A DNA stretch of 64,000 bases from Sphagnum compactum. Its lineage: Eukaryota; Bryophyta; Sphagnopsida; Sphagnales. How positions within the stretch are numbered: position 1 is the first letter of the stretch; every line of letters starts with the position of its first letter. The notes under the pieces were generated by a model. It saw only the letters and a list, made by a program, of their open reading frames with translations, did not search any database and was not told where the DNA came from. Below are positions 13,600 to 25,879 of this stretch, in pieces. The position numbers and the translations under genes are program-made. The stretch is taken from NCBI GenBank assembly GCA_965153455.1, contig OZ234494.1, positions 23,002,001-23,066,000 on the forward strand, read 5' to 3'.

Positions 13600-16500
13600 A
13601 CATTGGTTCATTTAATTTGCAATGTTAGACCAAAAGGTTCAAGTTCATGTTTTTTTAACTAAATTCAAGTTGGCATCTTTTTCCTAGAATTGAATTGTGG
13701 AACTAGCCTTCTGCTAGATCAAGTATTCTGAAAAAAAAAAATTAATACAGAATCAAATTCTTTAAGCAAGCAAGTTGAATTTCTTAAAAATTATAAAGTA
13801 AGCTAAATTTCATAATTAAGTATTGATTTTAGTTAGTTATTGAACTCCATACCTATATAAAACCCTATTTAAATTTGATGTAAAACTTTAAATCTATACA
13901 ATCTTTCGCATTGGGGCATGTGTAACATGGAATTGAACTTGGTATTTAAATTGAGCTTAAAAGTTTTTGAATTAAAAAAAATGTGTTTGAATCAAAATTG
14001 AAAGATTCAAGAATTAGAAAAACCAGGACCAATGCGCACCCAAATAATTTTCAAATAAACTAAAAAATTTAAAATTGAGATTAAAGACCCACTGAAAAAA
14101 GGAAGAAATTGGGCAACATTGGTTGAAATCAATCCATTGTGAAAGCCATGTAGTCACATTTGTGGTGCTAGTTGAAAATGTCATTTCACGTGTAGTCTTG
14201 GTGGTTTTTGTCATTATAGTTATGGACAATGACTTTTGCAACTATAGTAAAAGCCATCATCTTCACGATATGATAGATTTAATCTTAGTTGTTGGATCAA
14301 AGAATAGAAAATAGACCTAGCCATACTGACGACCTCTACAAGCTATTTTAAAAATCAGATTGCATGTTTAATTTTCTTATGTTGCTTTTTTCTAACCATT
14401 TGCTTTTTCAACCTAGATTTTTTGTGTATTATGTTGCAAGTCAATGGCATGCCATTGTGCTTGTTGAGGTGCCAATGAGAATTTGGGCTCACTCAATTGG
14501 GCTCCCCAAATTCCCAATTAAATACCAAAGCAAGCAAAATGGATTATATTTGACATAATACACTACGTAATGGTATTCATGTGGATTTGTATAATGTTCA
14601 AATCGATTTGTAGACTAGTCATATGGATTTTGCAGAATGGTTTATTCTATCTATTATGTATGAACCCCTCCATTATACCTAGTAAGGAATTAAAATGACG
14701 CAAAAAAGGCCACAAAAAAACCATTATGTTCAAAAAATATGCAACAAGTCTCCAACCTTTTCTTTCTCTGTTAGCATTTTATGTACTTTGATAATGTATT
14801 TCATTCCTTTCTTCATGTGAGGCTCTTCAATGTTTCTGTCTTAATTTTGTGATGCAATAGAGGTAGCAATCATCCATAAACTTATGTAGCCCAATTTGGC
14901 TATTAACAAAATATGAAGTAAAAATTGAAAATCCTTGTAAACTTTTGGCTACCTACTTGAACCATGTAAAGAAATCTAGACTTTTTTCAAATTTTTTTTT
15001 TAATTTGGTGATTCTCATCCAAAAATCATTGAATTGACAAAAACATTATTCCAAATTCTCACAACATTGTGAAAATTCACTCAAAAAATGGTTGGTGCTC
15101 ATCAAATAGTAACAATGCCAAAGTGAACTACCTTTGTTGTGATGTTCATCAGTGTTGTTCTTGTGTCATATCATTTACATACCAAGCTAGGTACTCTAAC
15201 AGATCATTAGGAAATTTCAAGACCAAGGAAACACATGTCTAGGGACAATTTTGCTATTTGAATACCATGGTGGTATGAATAATTTATCATTGGTTTGTTA
15301 TTATGTTATTATCAAGCGTAAATATTATAGAAAACCAATGCCAAGGGCCATTATCAATACTAATATAGTATGAAAATTATTATTAGTTATGATGTTATTT
15401 GTGTGGTTGATTTAAAAAATCATGAAATGCTAATAACAAACATATGAAGGTTCTAGAACTTTGGGTACATGTAGAATGAGCCACTATTGATACCTAGGTT
15501 TTTCCTCAGAAAATGGCCATGTTTTTGGTATTGTGGATGAACATAATCATGGGAACAAACTTTGTGTTTGGTGTCTTTAGCTCCTTTGATTATGTTTATG
15601 CACCTATATGGGATAAACTCTAGTGGTGTTGAGTGCATGTTGCATCGTAAAAAAAACAAGGGTTGTGTTATCACCTTTTGGTTTACTCTTACTTTGAATG
15701 GATGAAGTATCATCACATTTGCACAAATTACAGTGCCCTCCACATTGTCCACTACAAATAAAATTTACTGTTCTACAATGATTGGCCAAGGTGGTGACAT
15801 TCAAGTACTGTAGTACCTTTATCTTCTTGATGATTTTTTTGTTTTCCAGTTTTTCATTTTGAATGTAAAAATAAAAATTTGCTGAAATTCGTACAATTGA
15901 GGTGGGAAAAATGATGCGAAGTAATTTTGCACTACTTAGGCATACTGCAGCACCAAGCTTTCAGGGCAGGCCGTTGATAGGAATGTCAAACAAATTTATA
16001 GAACTTTTGACATTTCAAGCAGCTGATTTTCAAAATGGTAAATGTATTATAATAGTCTCTCATCTTATATTGTTGCATCTTTCATGTTTATGGGTGAGGA
16101 TGGAGAAAGAATTAACACTCTACATTGGATGTCACAAAGAATGGTAGAGGCCCAAATAGGGCATTAGAGCTCAAGATACTGTATGCAAGATGATACGTGT
16201 GTGTAGCAACCAGGGATTTTTTTAAGGGAACTTTCATCACTGGAGAATTTTTCTTTGGAAAATTAATACAAAATTGTATTTTTTCCAGGGCTTTTCTAGT
16301 CACCAAATTTCCGAATCAATTAATTTAAAAAATTGCCAAACTTTTGTATTAAGTTCCAGTAGGGTAACAAACAGTATACTCAAATCTTTTACTTTCATTT
16401 TTTTTTTGTTTGTAGCCAGATTTGCTTTAATCATCTCGCAGATGATCACCACTTCTGCTACATTACAAAATTGAAAAAAAGAGAGGCAAAAAAAAGCACT

Positions 16501-17260
16501 GGTGGCAAGTCATGTTATAGCTTGATTGTTTTGCACCCTTCACAATAAGTAGTCCGAGTAGCGCCGCACAAGATCACATTGTGGCGGTTAGTACTGATGA
16601 CCCTGCACAAGATCATGTTGGCAGTCTGTATTACTCTTGACTCCACCTCTTGCAATTTCCAAAGTTTCAAAGGGTATAAGGCAGTTTGCTAGTGGATGCT
16701 GGCAGGCAGGAGCCAGAAAGAAATAACTTTAGCAAGAAATTATAGCAATGTGGATGGTTTGTGAGCAAAAGCTGGTAGCCAAACATGTACTAGGACAGAT
16801 CCTTGACTCATTGGCAAACCCTAACTAATGGGATGGGACTCCACTCTCATGAAGCATACTGTGGATGTGTGGGTTACACTGATGGGTGCTTCAGAATAGT
16901 AGTCATCAACCAATATTTGTCAGCTCTGAGTAATCCGGGACTGAAATCCTGATGTCACTTCTTTCAACCTTTTGCAGCACTGACACCCGCAAAGTTTGTA
17001 GTGTAGAAATGTTTTATACATCCTGCAACCCTTCGTAGTACATAAGAAACAACACAAATGATGAAGCTTGCCTATTGTTATATTGGTGTGTACCTTGCTC
17101 ACGTTGATACATGTTTGCCTAGAAATAATTAATTCATTTTGAGGATTTCAGTTGGACAAATGATATATTCCCAAATATTCCATCAGCTTCTTTATTTTCC
17201 TTAGAACTTGGAAGGAAAGTTTCCTAAAAATCCATGTGAAGACTTTTGTTCGTTCTACGT
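13600..17260. other. No recognisable gene
   Basis: AT-rich sequence with short frames on both strands. The 99-residue minus-strand frame at 15,453-15,752 has several His and Cys residues but no family I can name. Near 16,560-16,625 a phrase containing GCACAAGATCA is repeated twice about 45 bases apart. Confidence 0.5.
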
Positions 17261-17271
17261 ACCTACTTGTC

Positions 17272-17343
17272 TACTCAGCACTTTATGACGTGTCGCCATC
17301 TCTTTGGTACTCAGCACTTTATGACGTGTCGCCGTCTCTTTGG
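17272..17343 (+). promoter_or_regulatory. Tandem 36-bp duplication with two ABRE-like ACGTGTC cores
   Basis: A 36-base block at 17,272-17,307 is repeated at 17,308-17,343 with one difference. Each copy holds TATGACGTGTCGCC, with ACGTGTC at 17,288-17,294 and 17,324-17,330. ACGTGKC is an established abscisic-acid response element, and TGACG is a bZIP half-site. The pair lies about 550-600 bases upstream of the ATG of the HMA-type pseudogene, so it may have been its stress-responsive promoter. Function is inferred. Confidence 0.5.
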
Positions 17344-17738
17344 TACCGACGGCTTACCCACGACGCCTGTAGTGAACCGCGTTAAACTGCCACTGCGCTT
17401 TCGGTATCGCAGAATATAACAATTGTGAAGTTTTCTGTCTGTAAAACAATCTTTTCCCTCTATCTCTCTCTGTTTGATTTTGAGTGCACATGTCGCTGGA
17501 AATTTTCTCTCTAGCCTAGTATTCTGCTCCCTCATCTTTTCCTCTTGCTCCAACTGCCTCCTTTCTGTCTTGAGTTCTTTCTGTGCTATGTGAGAAATTC
17601 CTCCACGGCTTTTGGGAAGGGGTTGTGGTCTGTAAGGCGGGTGTTTGAGCCTCAACTCTAGGATTTGTATATTGTTCAGTTGTTGCTCAGCTCTGTTTGT
17701 TTGTTTGTCTAAGTGATTAGTGGCTTTGGCTTGAAGCC

Positions 17739-17740
<2 letters not shown>

Positions 17741-17777
<37 letters not shown>
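17741..17777 (+). repeat. (TG)n microsatellite in the leader of the HMA pseudogene
   Basis: An uninterrupted TG dinucleotide run of 37 bases lies about 115 bases upstream of the predicted ATG at 17,893. Confidence 0.97.
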
Positions 17778-17780
<3 letters not shown>

Positions 17781-17892
17781 GGGTTTTTAACTACTCATCT
17801 CCGTTTGAGATTTTGTGATTAATTTCGCATCCTTGATCTCAGTGGCAAGGAATTAATTAATCAATCATTTTGTGTGGTCAAAATCCGGGAGA

Positions 17893-19235
17893 ATGCAGCA
17901 CCATAACGAGGTATGTTTTGGGAATTATTGGTTCAGAAAAAGAAGTTTTCCTGTGTAGTTTATTATGGCACATTTGAAAGAGCGCAGCAGCAAGTTCTTG
18001 CAGAGTCTAGAGAGTGAGAATGAATTGTAGAGGCTGAATTTGAGACTCGAATTTATTTGTGTGCGGGTTTTCGCTTGTGCACAGCCGGGGGAAAAGAAAG
18101 AGGAGAAGAAAGAGAAGCATCTGGTGGACAAAAAGGCGGACAAGAAAGACAAGAAGCCGGCGGAAAAGAAAGAGAAGCTTCCGGCGGACAAAAAGATGGA
18201 CAATAAAGACAAGAAGCCGGAGGAAAAGAAAGCGGATGGGAAGAAAGAGAAGCATCTGGCGGACAAAAAGATGAACAATAAAGACAAGAAGCGGGCAGAA
18301 AAGCAAGAGAAGCGTCCGGCGGACAAAAAGATGGACAATGAAGACAAGAAGCGGGCGGAAAAGCAAGGGGAGAAGAAAGAGAAGCATCTGGCGGACAAAA
18401 AGATGAACAATAAAGACAAGAAGCGGGCGGAAAAGCAAGAGAAGCGTCCGGCGGACAAAAAGATGGACAATGAAGACAAGAAGCGGGCGGAAAAGCAAGA
18501 GGAGAAGAAAGAGAAGAAAAGAAAAAGTTGTTTTTTTCGCTTTTAGTGAGATGGTTACCCATTATACGGCTCTCCAACTCAAGTTTATATAAAGGTTATT
18601 TACAATCCTATGCTTTTAATTGTGTGTTTTTCTAAGACAATTCTGAGGGGGAGGTAGGCTAAAAAAAAAAAAGGGATCCTGTGGACAAAAAGACGAACAA
18701 TAAAGACAAGAAGCTGGCGAAAAGGAAAGAAGAGAAGAAAGAGAAGCGTCCGGTGGGAGATCCCCATTGATTATTCTCTTCATGTAATTGCGTGTATATT
18801 TGCTGGGTCCTACTCCGAGCTAGCAATCTTCTATCTGAATTCAGCAAAATGTCACGATGACTCATGATCTGTTGTATGACCTGTTTGGATTTACAGGAAC
18901 TGGTAATGAAGATGTGTTACGAGAAATGTGAGGACATGGTAAAAGAAAGAGTTTGGAAAGTGCCAGGTGAGTGAAACTCTAAACCCATCTGGAAACAAAT
19001 TCAAAATTTTATTCTCTGTTTCTGCAGTGGGGTCCACTTTTGCTGTCGGTGCGTGTGATTTTCCATGGAGCTGATTCTCCATCTAATCTAATTTCTCATA
19101 CCCATTCTGTGCATTTTATTTTTCTTTCCGCAGGTGTTGTGGATGTGAAGAATGCACTCTAAAGTGCTAGTTGTGGGGAAGGTAGAGATTCACAAGTGCT
19201 GGAAAAGGCCAAGAAAGTCGACAAGACATGTAAAG
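17893..19235 (+). pseudogene. Decayed HMA-domain (HIPP-like) gene with Lys/Glu-rich leader
   Basis: Exon 1 (17,893-17,910) encodes MQHHNE and ends at a GTATGT donor. A TGCACAG acceptor opens exon 2 (18,085-18,546), in frame, with about 150 residues of K/E/D repeats. A further K-rich block (18,681-18,752) ends at CCG before GTGGGA. The next exon (18,897-18,966), with a TTACAG acceptor and GTGAGT donor, reads ELVMKMCYEKC, then EDMVKERVWKVP; this is the first strand and helix of an HMA domain. The last exon (from 19,134) continues GVVDVKNAL and stops. The rest of the domain, KVLVVGKVEIHK and VLEKAKKVDKTC, follows in shifted frames. So two compensating frameshifts at about 19,155-19,205 break the end of the domain. 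The usual MCCxxC metal site reads MCYEKC, so the first CxxC cysteine is Tyr. How exon 2, which ends in TAG, joins the 18.7-kb block is unclear. The family binds or chaperones metal ions; this copy is probably dead. Confidence 0.62.
18100..18530 (+). repeat. Lys/Glu coding minisatellite, 132-bp higher-order unit
   Basis: The AAG/GAG-rich array is built from units of about 66 bases (around 22 residues: KKEKxxADKKM then N or D-N-K/E-DKK). Pairs of these form a nearly identical 132-base higher-order unit; the phrase AGCATCTGGCGGAC starts at 18,251 and again at 18,383. The two last copies are almost identical, so amplification is recent. A detached, more diverged unit lies at 18,681-18,752. Long minus-strand frames here are antisense shadows. 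Confidence 0.85.
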
Positions 19236-19239
19236 TCAT

Positions 19240-20470
19240 TTCGAAATGACCAATATGTAGTTTGGATGGCCTTTCAATGAAAATCAGAGCTTATATGCAA
19301 TACTTGCATGCAAGTTCATTTCGAAATAATCCATAATTGATTTAAACAACCTCAGGTGAAGAATCAACCCTAAATGCAATACTCACATGTAAGGTCAGTT
19401 CAAAATATATGGTTTGAGTACCCAAAATATGTTTTTTAATACCTAAATTAATTTTATGACAATTAATTATCATGAATAATTATTTAAAATAATGATTTGA
19501 ATAACTTATCAACATAAAAAAACCTAATTAAAATAATAAATTAAATATCAAAATTAAGAAATAAATGATTGTTTAAATATGATAATGAATAATTTACATT
19601 ATCTAAAATAAATTTTTAGTAATTCTTTAATTATGAGATTATTTGTTGATACTTAGACTAGATTATTATGTCATATGAATCGCATAAATATTACAATGGA
19701 AATCTATATGCAAATATTGCAAAAGATGTTAAAAATTAGTAAATATTTACGAACGTATATGCAAATACTATAATGGATGTTTAAAAAATCAATTATTATA
19801 CCTATATGCAGGTATTGCAATGGATGTAAAAAAAACCAACAACTATTTACAAGACCTATATGTGAGTATTGCATATTTGACATGGCCTTATGGAAATTAT
19901 AATAGAAAGGATGTAGGTATTGCACAATGTTCATTTTGATTTTTGTAAACCTTAAATAAATTAATGTTACTTATTCATTTGGGCCTATTTAAATGTTGAT
20001 TTTTACATCTAAAATATTAAGAAGATTATGAAAAAGAAGACATATATATTTAACCATATACACATCAAACAAGTGTGACTAGAGGAAAATATTATATTGT
20101 AAAAGATATACAAATATGGGTGGATCAAAAAATGTTAAAGAACCCAATGAAAAAAAAGGTTCTCTATAATATATCAAAGGACCAAAGTTCAAAAATTAGA
20201 TAGTCCAAAAAATGAAAGGGCTAAAAAAACCTAGTTAACTATATAAAGTGGAAGCCCTAAACCATATCATTATTTACAATCTCATGTTTAGCTTGATAAG
20301 AAGCTGCTACATTTGTAGCCCTTGATGCATGACGAACAGTGTACAGATGGCGTAGTTACATCTCAACCTGAACTACATTTGCAATAAATTCTTCCTTTGT
20401 TGTGCCCTGAACCTTATAAACACCCAAAAACCACCAAATTAAACTTTAACACCACCAAAGAATAAGGCGA
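19240..20470. other. AT-rich gene-free stretch with diverged short tandem repeats
   Basis: No gene was recognised. Variants of ATATGCAATACTTGCATG recur near 19,290 and 19,375, and a separate small array follows at 19,684. The rest is very AT-rich. Confidence 0.6.
19684..19885 (+). repeat. Diverged tandem repeat, about 45-55 bp period, about four units
   Basis: The word TATATGCAAATATTGCA or a close variant begins near 19,708, 19,757, 19,803 and 19,858. Each is followed by a variant of ATGGATGTTAAAAAA except in the last. No coding content is apparent. Confidence 0.65.
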
Positions 20471-20479
20471 TGGCAACAA

Positions 20480-20950
20480 GTTACCGTTACCTTTTTCACT
20501 GGAACACACCATAGAAGAAAACAGCGCATTGTCATGCTGTCATCTTCTTCTTTTTCTTAGATAGAGAAGAAGGCGACGGCAACTTGCTGTCATTGCCATT
20601 TTTGCTACATAAACACCATAGAAAAAATCGACCGCATGTTGCTGTTGTCTTATTCTTCTTTCACACACAGAAGAAGGCAACGACAACAAGTTGTTGTTGC
20701 CTTCTTTGCTTCAACACCACCATAGAAGAAAATGATGGCGCGTTGTCACACCATCGTCTTCTTCTTCTTTTTTTCAAACACAAAGAAGAAGGCGACAGTC
20801 ACCTTCTTTGCTACAGTAACACCACAGAAGAAGATCACGGTGCATTGCCGTTGTTTTTTTCTTCTCTGCAACACCACCCCAAAAGAAGACAATGGCACAT
20901 TGCCGTCATCTTCTTCTTCTCAAACATAAAGAAAACAAAACACAGAAGAA
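20480..20950. repeat. Minisatellite of CTTCTTCTT / GAAGAAGG units
   Basis: Roughly five imperfect units of about 90-110 bases each hold a GGCRACGRCAA-type word, a short CTTCTT run, AACACCAC and AGAAGAAAA. The open frame running through it (from 20,584) is a product of triplet-like repetition and has biased composition, so it is not called as a gene. Confidence 0.65.
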
Positions 20951-20959
20951 AACAACAAA

Positions 20960-21720
20960 AAATAACCAAGAGAAAGGAGGGAGCTTACCTTCAAGCTCCC
21001 ATTCTACCTTTTCACTTTTGGCTCTCACTTCTACCCTCCCGCTTTTGCCCTTGCATTTCAAGCACTTTCTCTTAGCTGCCACTTCTGCCCTCTCGCTTCT
21101 AGTTCATTTTCTGCCCTCCCTCTTTTGCCTTCCCGCTTCAAGCTCTCTTGAGCTCTCACGATGGAATGAACGCAAAATGAGGTGAAGTAGGTAGGTAGGA
21201 GGGGGGAGGTAGGTAGGAGGGAGGTAGGAGGGGAAAATTTTGGGACAACAACAAGCTTAGTTGTTGTTGCCTTGTTCGCAACAAAAAATAGAAGGAAAAA
21301 AAAAAGGCAACGACATGTTTGTGTTGTTGTTTTTTTCAGTTCAAACAGAAATTAAAAAAATGAAAGAAAAAGACAATGGCATCTTCTTCTTCTCAAGCAG
21401 AAGAAAAGAAAAAAAAACCAAAGAAAAGAAAAAGAATGCAAAGAAGGGAGGGAGCTTACCTTTCGTCTTTCACTTCTACATTTGGGATGAAGTGTTCCTC
21501 TTGCTTTCTCCTCTTCAACGTTGAGCTCTCCACCTTCTTCAAGCCTTCTGTTTCACATCTCCTCGAAGCTCGGCTTGAGCTCTCCTGAGCTCTAAAGATG
21601 GAGTGAGCGGGAAATGAAGTGAGGGAGGTAAGAGGGGGGAGGTAGGTAGGAGGGAGGTGGGAAGGGGGGGGGAAGTAGGTACGAGGGGAAAATTTTGGGG
21701 CAAAGAAGGGGGTTGAAAAA
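20960..21720. repeat. Two tandem copies of a block of about 300 bp, 470 bp apart, with twin splice-donor-like sites
   Basis: The blocks at about 20,970-21,240 and 21,445-21,715 share order. Each starts with GGAGGGAGCTTACCTT, runs through CT-rich sequence with GAGCTCTC words, and ends in a GGTAGGTAGGAGGGAGG run and GGGGAAAATTTTGGGRCAA. On the minus strand GGTAAGCTCCC is a good splice donor, in both copies. This may be a duplicated promoter and first exon of an unknown minus-strand transcript, or only a repeat. No protein family was recognised. Confidence 0.5.
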
Positions 21721-21729
21721 TCCCTGGGG

Positions 21730-24180
21730 GAAGAGGATGTGTTTTTGGTTCATCCCCAAAACAACTTGAACGGCCTCATCCTAAACTGGTGCACTGGTGG
21801 CTACTGGTTCACTCCAACCAGTTCTGGGGACTACTATCAAGTGGGCTATTTGTTATAAACTTATGCTTTCTTCTAATGTATCTTGGAAAGGGGTGATCAT
21901 ACACACTTGTGAGAGGACCTGCATGAACAATCCTTTCTTTATAAGCTTTTCCAAGTACAACAAGACAAACAATTTATTAATCCGAGGTGGATACATGGAC
22001 AAGGCCTACAATAGTTCCAGTAAGATTCTAATGAGACTAAAGTAATCTGAATCCATCTATTAGAGAAAGAAGGAGGACCCAAAAGCTATTGTTAGCCAAT
22101 ATTTTGCTTTGACTCAAAACATCAAGTGCATTTGTTTAAGCAAAAGAGTGGAAATATATTCCCATGGTGATAGCTTCAAAAGCCACTAATGTGACAGCAC
22201 ACCATTGGACAAGAATTCTTTAGAGAGTCCCAAATATATCACATATATTGCTGCCTTCTAATGTTTTCATACCTCCCTAGTACCTTCTTGCCACATTCTT
22301 GGTCATTTGTTGGCTGAACTTCATAACTCACTGTATTTTGTGTCCCAGAACCCGAAAGCTTGGTGCTCCCATACAATTGGTATGTTCAATAACTAGCTTG
22401 AGTGTGTCAATTTCTAGGATCTTGGGCTCCAAAAGTCTACATAAAGTCGTGAATGTCGAAAGGACAATTTTATTATCACTAAGCTTGAAGTACATTCATA
22501 ATAAAGATTGGGCACTATAACAACTTAGGGTTGATGGAGGAGTCATTTGATTTAAGTAAGTTCTAGTGTTTACGCCCCCTTTTTGGATGTAATCAATATG
22601 GGGGATATGTTTACCTTATGGGTCTTTATTTGAGTTTTTTAGGTTTTTCTTTTTATTTGAGAGCACAAACTCCTAGTAGGATTTTTATGGTGTTCATGTT
22701 CAAATTGTCTACTAGTTGATATATTTATCATATGTAAGTAATCTTGGTCATTATCATGGATACTGTTCAACATTTGATTTCAATTCATTTATCACACATA
22801 ATATTGGTGTGTAAATTTTACAAATCTTTTGTTAGAGTTTGCCAAGGTAAAATCTCCTAATGTCAATTTTAGATCATGCAAAAAGCATTTACATTGTGCA
22901 ATTCACCATCATAAAATGATGGTGAAGTCATACAATGGTGCACAAACCATGATTTTGAAATTTTCAACATGTAATTATGACTAGCCATGAGATTACACCA
23001 AACAAATCCTCCCCTAGCACTTTGAAAAAAATTGAAATTTTTTTTTGCTAAAACCAAAAGAAAAAAATTTAAATATTGAAAAAGTTGATTTCAAACCCCC
23101 ACCCAAAGAACCTCCAAATAAATTGATAGTAAGTTCTATTTTAAAAGAAGAAGTGCCCAACATTGGTTTGAACCCATGACCTTTTATGGTCCCAGGGTCC
23201 CAAAAGGGGCCATAACAATCACCCTTGGGGTGAGGAGAGAGGTTTTAAAAAAATGGGATTCCCCTTTCTGCAACATCCCTAAAACAGCAGAGGAAAATAT
23301 ACGTTGGGTAAGGTGCACTCCAATTACACTAAAAGAAGATCAATGAAGTTCTCAGCTCTTGAAACATGCATTTTTTAGCTTCCTTGCTCAAGTGGCTACA
23401 TATTTGAAATATAATATTGAGTCTTTTTTCACTTTAGAAGCCTTTGATCAATACAGTTAATGTCCTTGGGTGGCCCCTCTTACACATACAACAACAAAAA
23501 AAAAGCATTTAAAATTTCATGGTGATGCAAAAGTCAAAAGTCCTTGTAGATAGTAGCCACAAATAACCCACATGAAATTCCAAATTGGGCAAAAGAAAAA
23601 CCAGCTTAAAGAAAGAAACCATTGGAGTATCTATCAGAGGGGCCGGTAGGATGATGCGGTGTTATGCAAATTGGAGGACATAATAATAAACAAATCAATC
23701 AATGGACTAATAACAAAAAAAATTGCCTGGAAACTTGTTACCGTGCGTTACACATGTGAATACGTAAATTGCACTTTTTGTCAGCCGTTGAGGAGTTTGT
23801 TTTTGGAGTTAGATTTTATAGGTTTTTTGAGAAAATTGGTGTAGTTTTGTTGTTGTTTGTGTTAAGGGATCTGTTTTTAAAGCTAGTTTGGGAGAATTGG
23901 TAGATTTTGTTGTCGTTTGTATCTCAGCCATGGGACACACAATAGCACAAATTATTATTTTGTTGTTATTCTTCTTCTTCTAGGGATAATGTGTCTTTTA
24001 GACTAACCTTGGGCCAGGTCAATCTGAAGCCAATTACAGATGGCACAATATATTATGAAATTTGAGAAGAAGATGTGCATTGAGACACAAGAGCCAATAG
24101 TTTTGGCTATTATGTCAATGCACATGGGTTGATCACTCTTACTCCAATTTGGGTTTAACTTAATGAGAGCTTGGGTTAAC
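21730..24180. other. No recognisable gene
   Basis: Short frames only (for example 21,797-22,045 and 23,659-23,844), with no family resemblance. Near 23,190-23,220 the words TTATGGTCCC and GGGGCCATAA form a small inverted repeat. Confidence 0.5.
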
Positions 24181-24183
24181 ATT

Positions 24184-24259
24184 TGGGCTAAAATCCAAAC
24201 CAAACACCTTGGGTTAGCATGTGGGCTAAGATCTAAACCAAACACCTTGGGTGAACTAG
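24184..24259 (+). repeat. Two-copy 38-bp tandem repeat
   Basis: The phrase TGGGCTAARATCYAAACCAA followed by ACACCTTGGGT occurs twice in direct succession, with a few substitutions. It is too short to assign a role. Confidence 0.75.
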
Positions 24260-24639
24260 CAACCACACTAGTACCATGGTAAAAACCTCAAAATCCATTG
24301 AAATTGCTTCTAAATATTAGAAATGTCTCATGATTAGGTTAACTCAGAGTCTCTGTCCAAATCTAATGTTTTTTGGGCTTAATATGGCCACTAAGAGGTC
24401 TCACTCAAGACTGTGAAGGTACCAGTATGTGTGGTGTTGGTTCACCCTGGCAAAACAAAACCACTGATGTTATTTATTAAATAGTAATTATGGATTACCC
24501 TTTGCTTGGGTGTATGGCCAAATTGATTTCACCTCTTCTTCATGAACTTCACTTTGCCAAATTGTCTACTCCAAATCTATTTCATCAATTTGTCAAGTCC
24601 AAGTAGTGTTTTTTTCTAAATTTTAAATAGTTTAATTAT

Positions 24640-24780
24640 TAAATTTTATGTCAAAATTTTGGTGAAATTTTACTAAAAATAGCAAAATTAGTCGAACTTA
24701 CACTAAAGAAACCAAAATTTCCAAAATTTCCCCAATTTCTTTGTAAAAATTGGGCAAAATTTTTCCAATGAAAAAAAAAA
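24640..24780 (-). repeat. Short dispersed repeat family, minus-strand copy 1
   Basis: Read on the minus strand, this has the block order seen at 7,615: an ACAAAGAAATTGGGGAAATT block, TTTCTTTAGTGTAAGTTCGA, CTAATTTTGCTA, then AAATTTCACCAAAATTTTGA. Confidence 0.55.
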
Positions 24781-24789
24781 AGTCCAAGT

Positions 24790-25870
24790 TGCCAACTCGA
24801 AATTGCAAAATCTTCATCATTAAGTCTAGATTCCTTAGTCACCAACACCATGTCACAAACGCCACATGGCCAACTTGCCTAGCCCACTTCATCCTATGGA
24901 CTGAGGAAATAAGTTTTGTGCTTCCCAAACTCTTAAAAGGTTTACAAGCTGCCAATGTCTGAAAATTATTCCTTTTCTGCCCAGGCTTCTACCCAGAAAA
25001 TAAGATTGCCTTCAAATTACATTTTCACGGCCTGCGTAATTTAGAAAATGGTTCAAACCTTTTTTAAAATTTTTATTCTAATGGCTTTGTTAACTTTGAA
25101 AAGAGCCCTTTCAAGCAAACTTTGAGAACTGGAACTTTGAGAGTAATTCAAACATTTCAAATTTATGATTTTTGTGTGCCCACTCGCTCTCGCTCTTTGA
25201 AATAAAAAAGCATCCCAAATAAGACGCAAATGCAATTCCCTCTCAAGCGTCTAAAGGCGTTGTAAATGCAGTCTCTCTCTCATGGCCACCTGTGCATTTG
25301 TTGGGCGGACAACTCCAGATTGAACCTCAGTTGTCCGCTTGCAATGTTCGTAAAACCTTCCAAAACATCGGCACCACACCAAAAACAATTGAAGCACCAA
25401 TAAGATGGACAACATAACGGAGCTCCACTTTTTTCCCTAACAGGCCTGCTCGAACAGTGTGTTCCGAAACATAATCAGTGACTCGATGGACAAGATTTCA
25501 CTTGCCCATAATTGATGAGTACGTCAACATCTGGGATGAATGCCATTGTCGCTGTCACCATAACCCTCCTGCGCACGTTTGGCTGACCCAGTACGCAGCT
25601 GATATGGGTTGTAACCTGTGACCTCTCCCCCAATGGGGTGATGTGAAGCCCCCCATTTCTGCTGAGGAACCGGTTATGTTCCTATTGTTTGGATGCTTAA
25701 TTCGTAGGCCACAAAAGTGTTGAAATCTGAAGAGAAAGTTGGAGCAATGGAAAGAATTAACCCATTACAAACCATAGAGCAAGAGTTGGGTAATAGGAAT
25801 TAACTTCTGTCGATTTGGGCCATTATCTAGATATGGGACATCTATCTATTTCAGCACCTGTCTAGATCAG
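24790..25870. other. No recognisable gene
   Basis: Mixed-composition sequence with no coherent coding region. Around 25,260-25,700 GC content rises and the paired words GCGGACAACT and AGTTGTCCGC form a short inverted repeat at 25,303 and 25,329. No family was recognised. Confidence 0.45.
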
Positions 25871-25879
25871 TGTATTTAT

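Noticed and set aside
17925-18577. Long minus-strand open frames (up to 184 codons) over the K/E array
   Set aside because: They are antisense of the GAG/AAG minisatellite, with extreme composition (Ser/Phe/Leu or Pro/Ser/Cys) and no splice or start context.
20584-21075. 163-codon plus-strand frame in the CTTCTT-rich region
   Set aside because: Produced by triplet-like repeats; the sequence is low complexity and crosses two repeat types without any domain.
23160-23230. Second possible tRNA-derived sequence (GGGTTCAAACCAATG on the minus strand)
   Set aside because: Only a B-box-like word is present; no A-box at suitable spacing, so it was not called.
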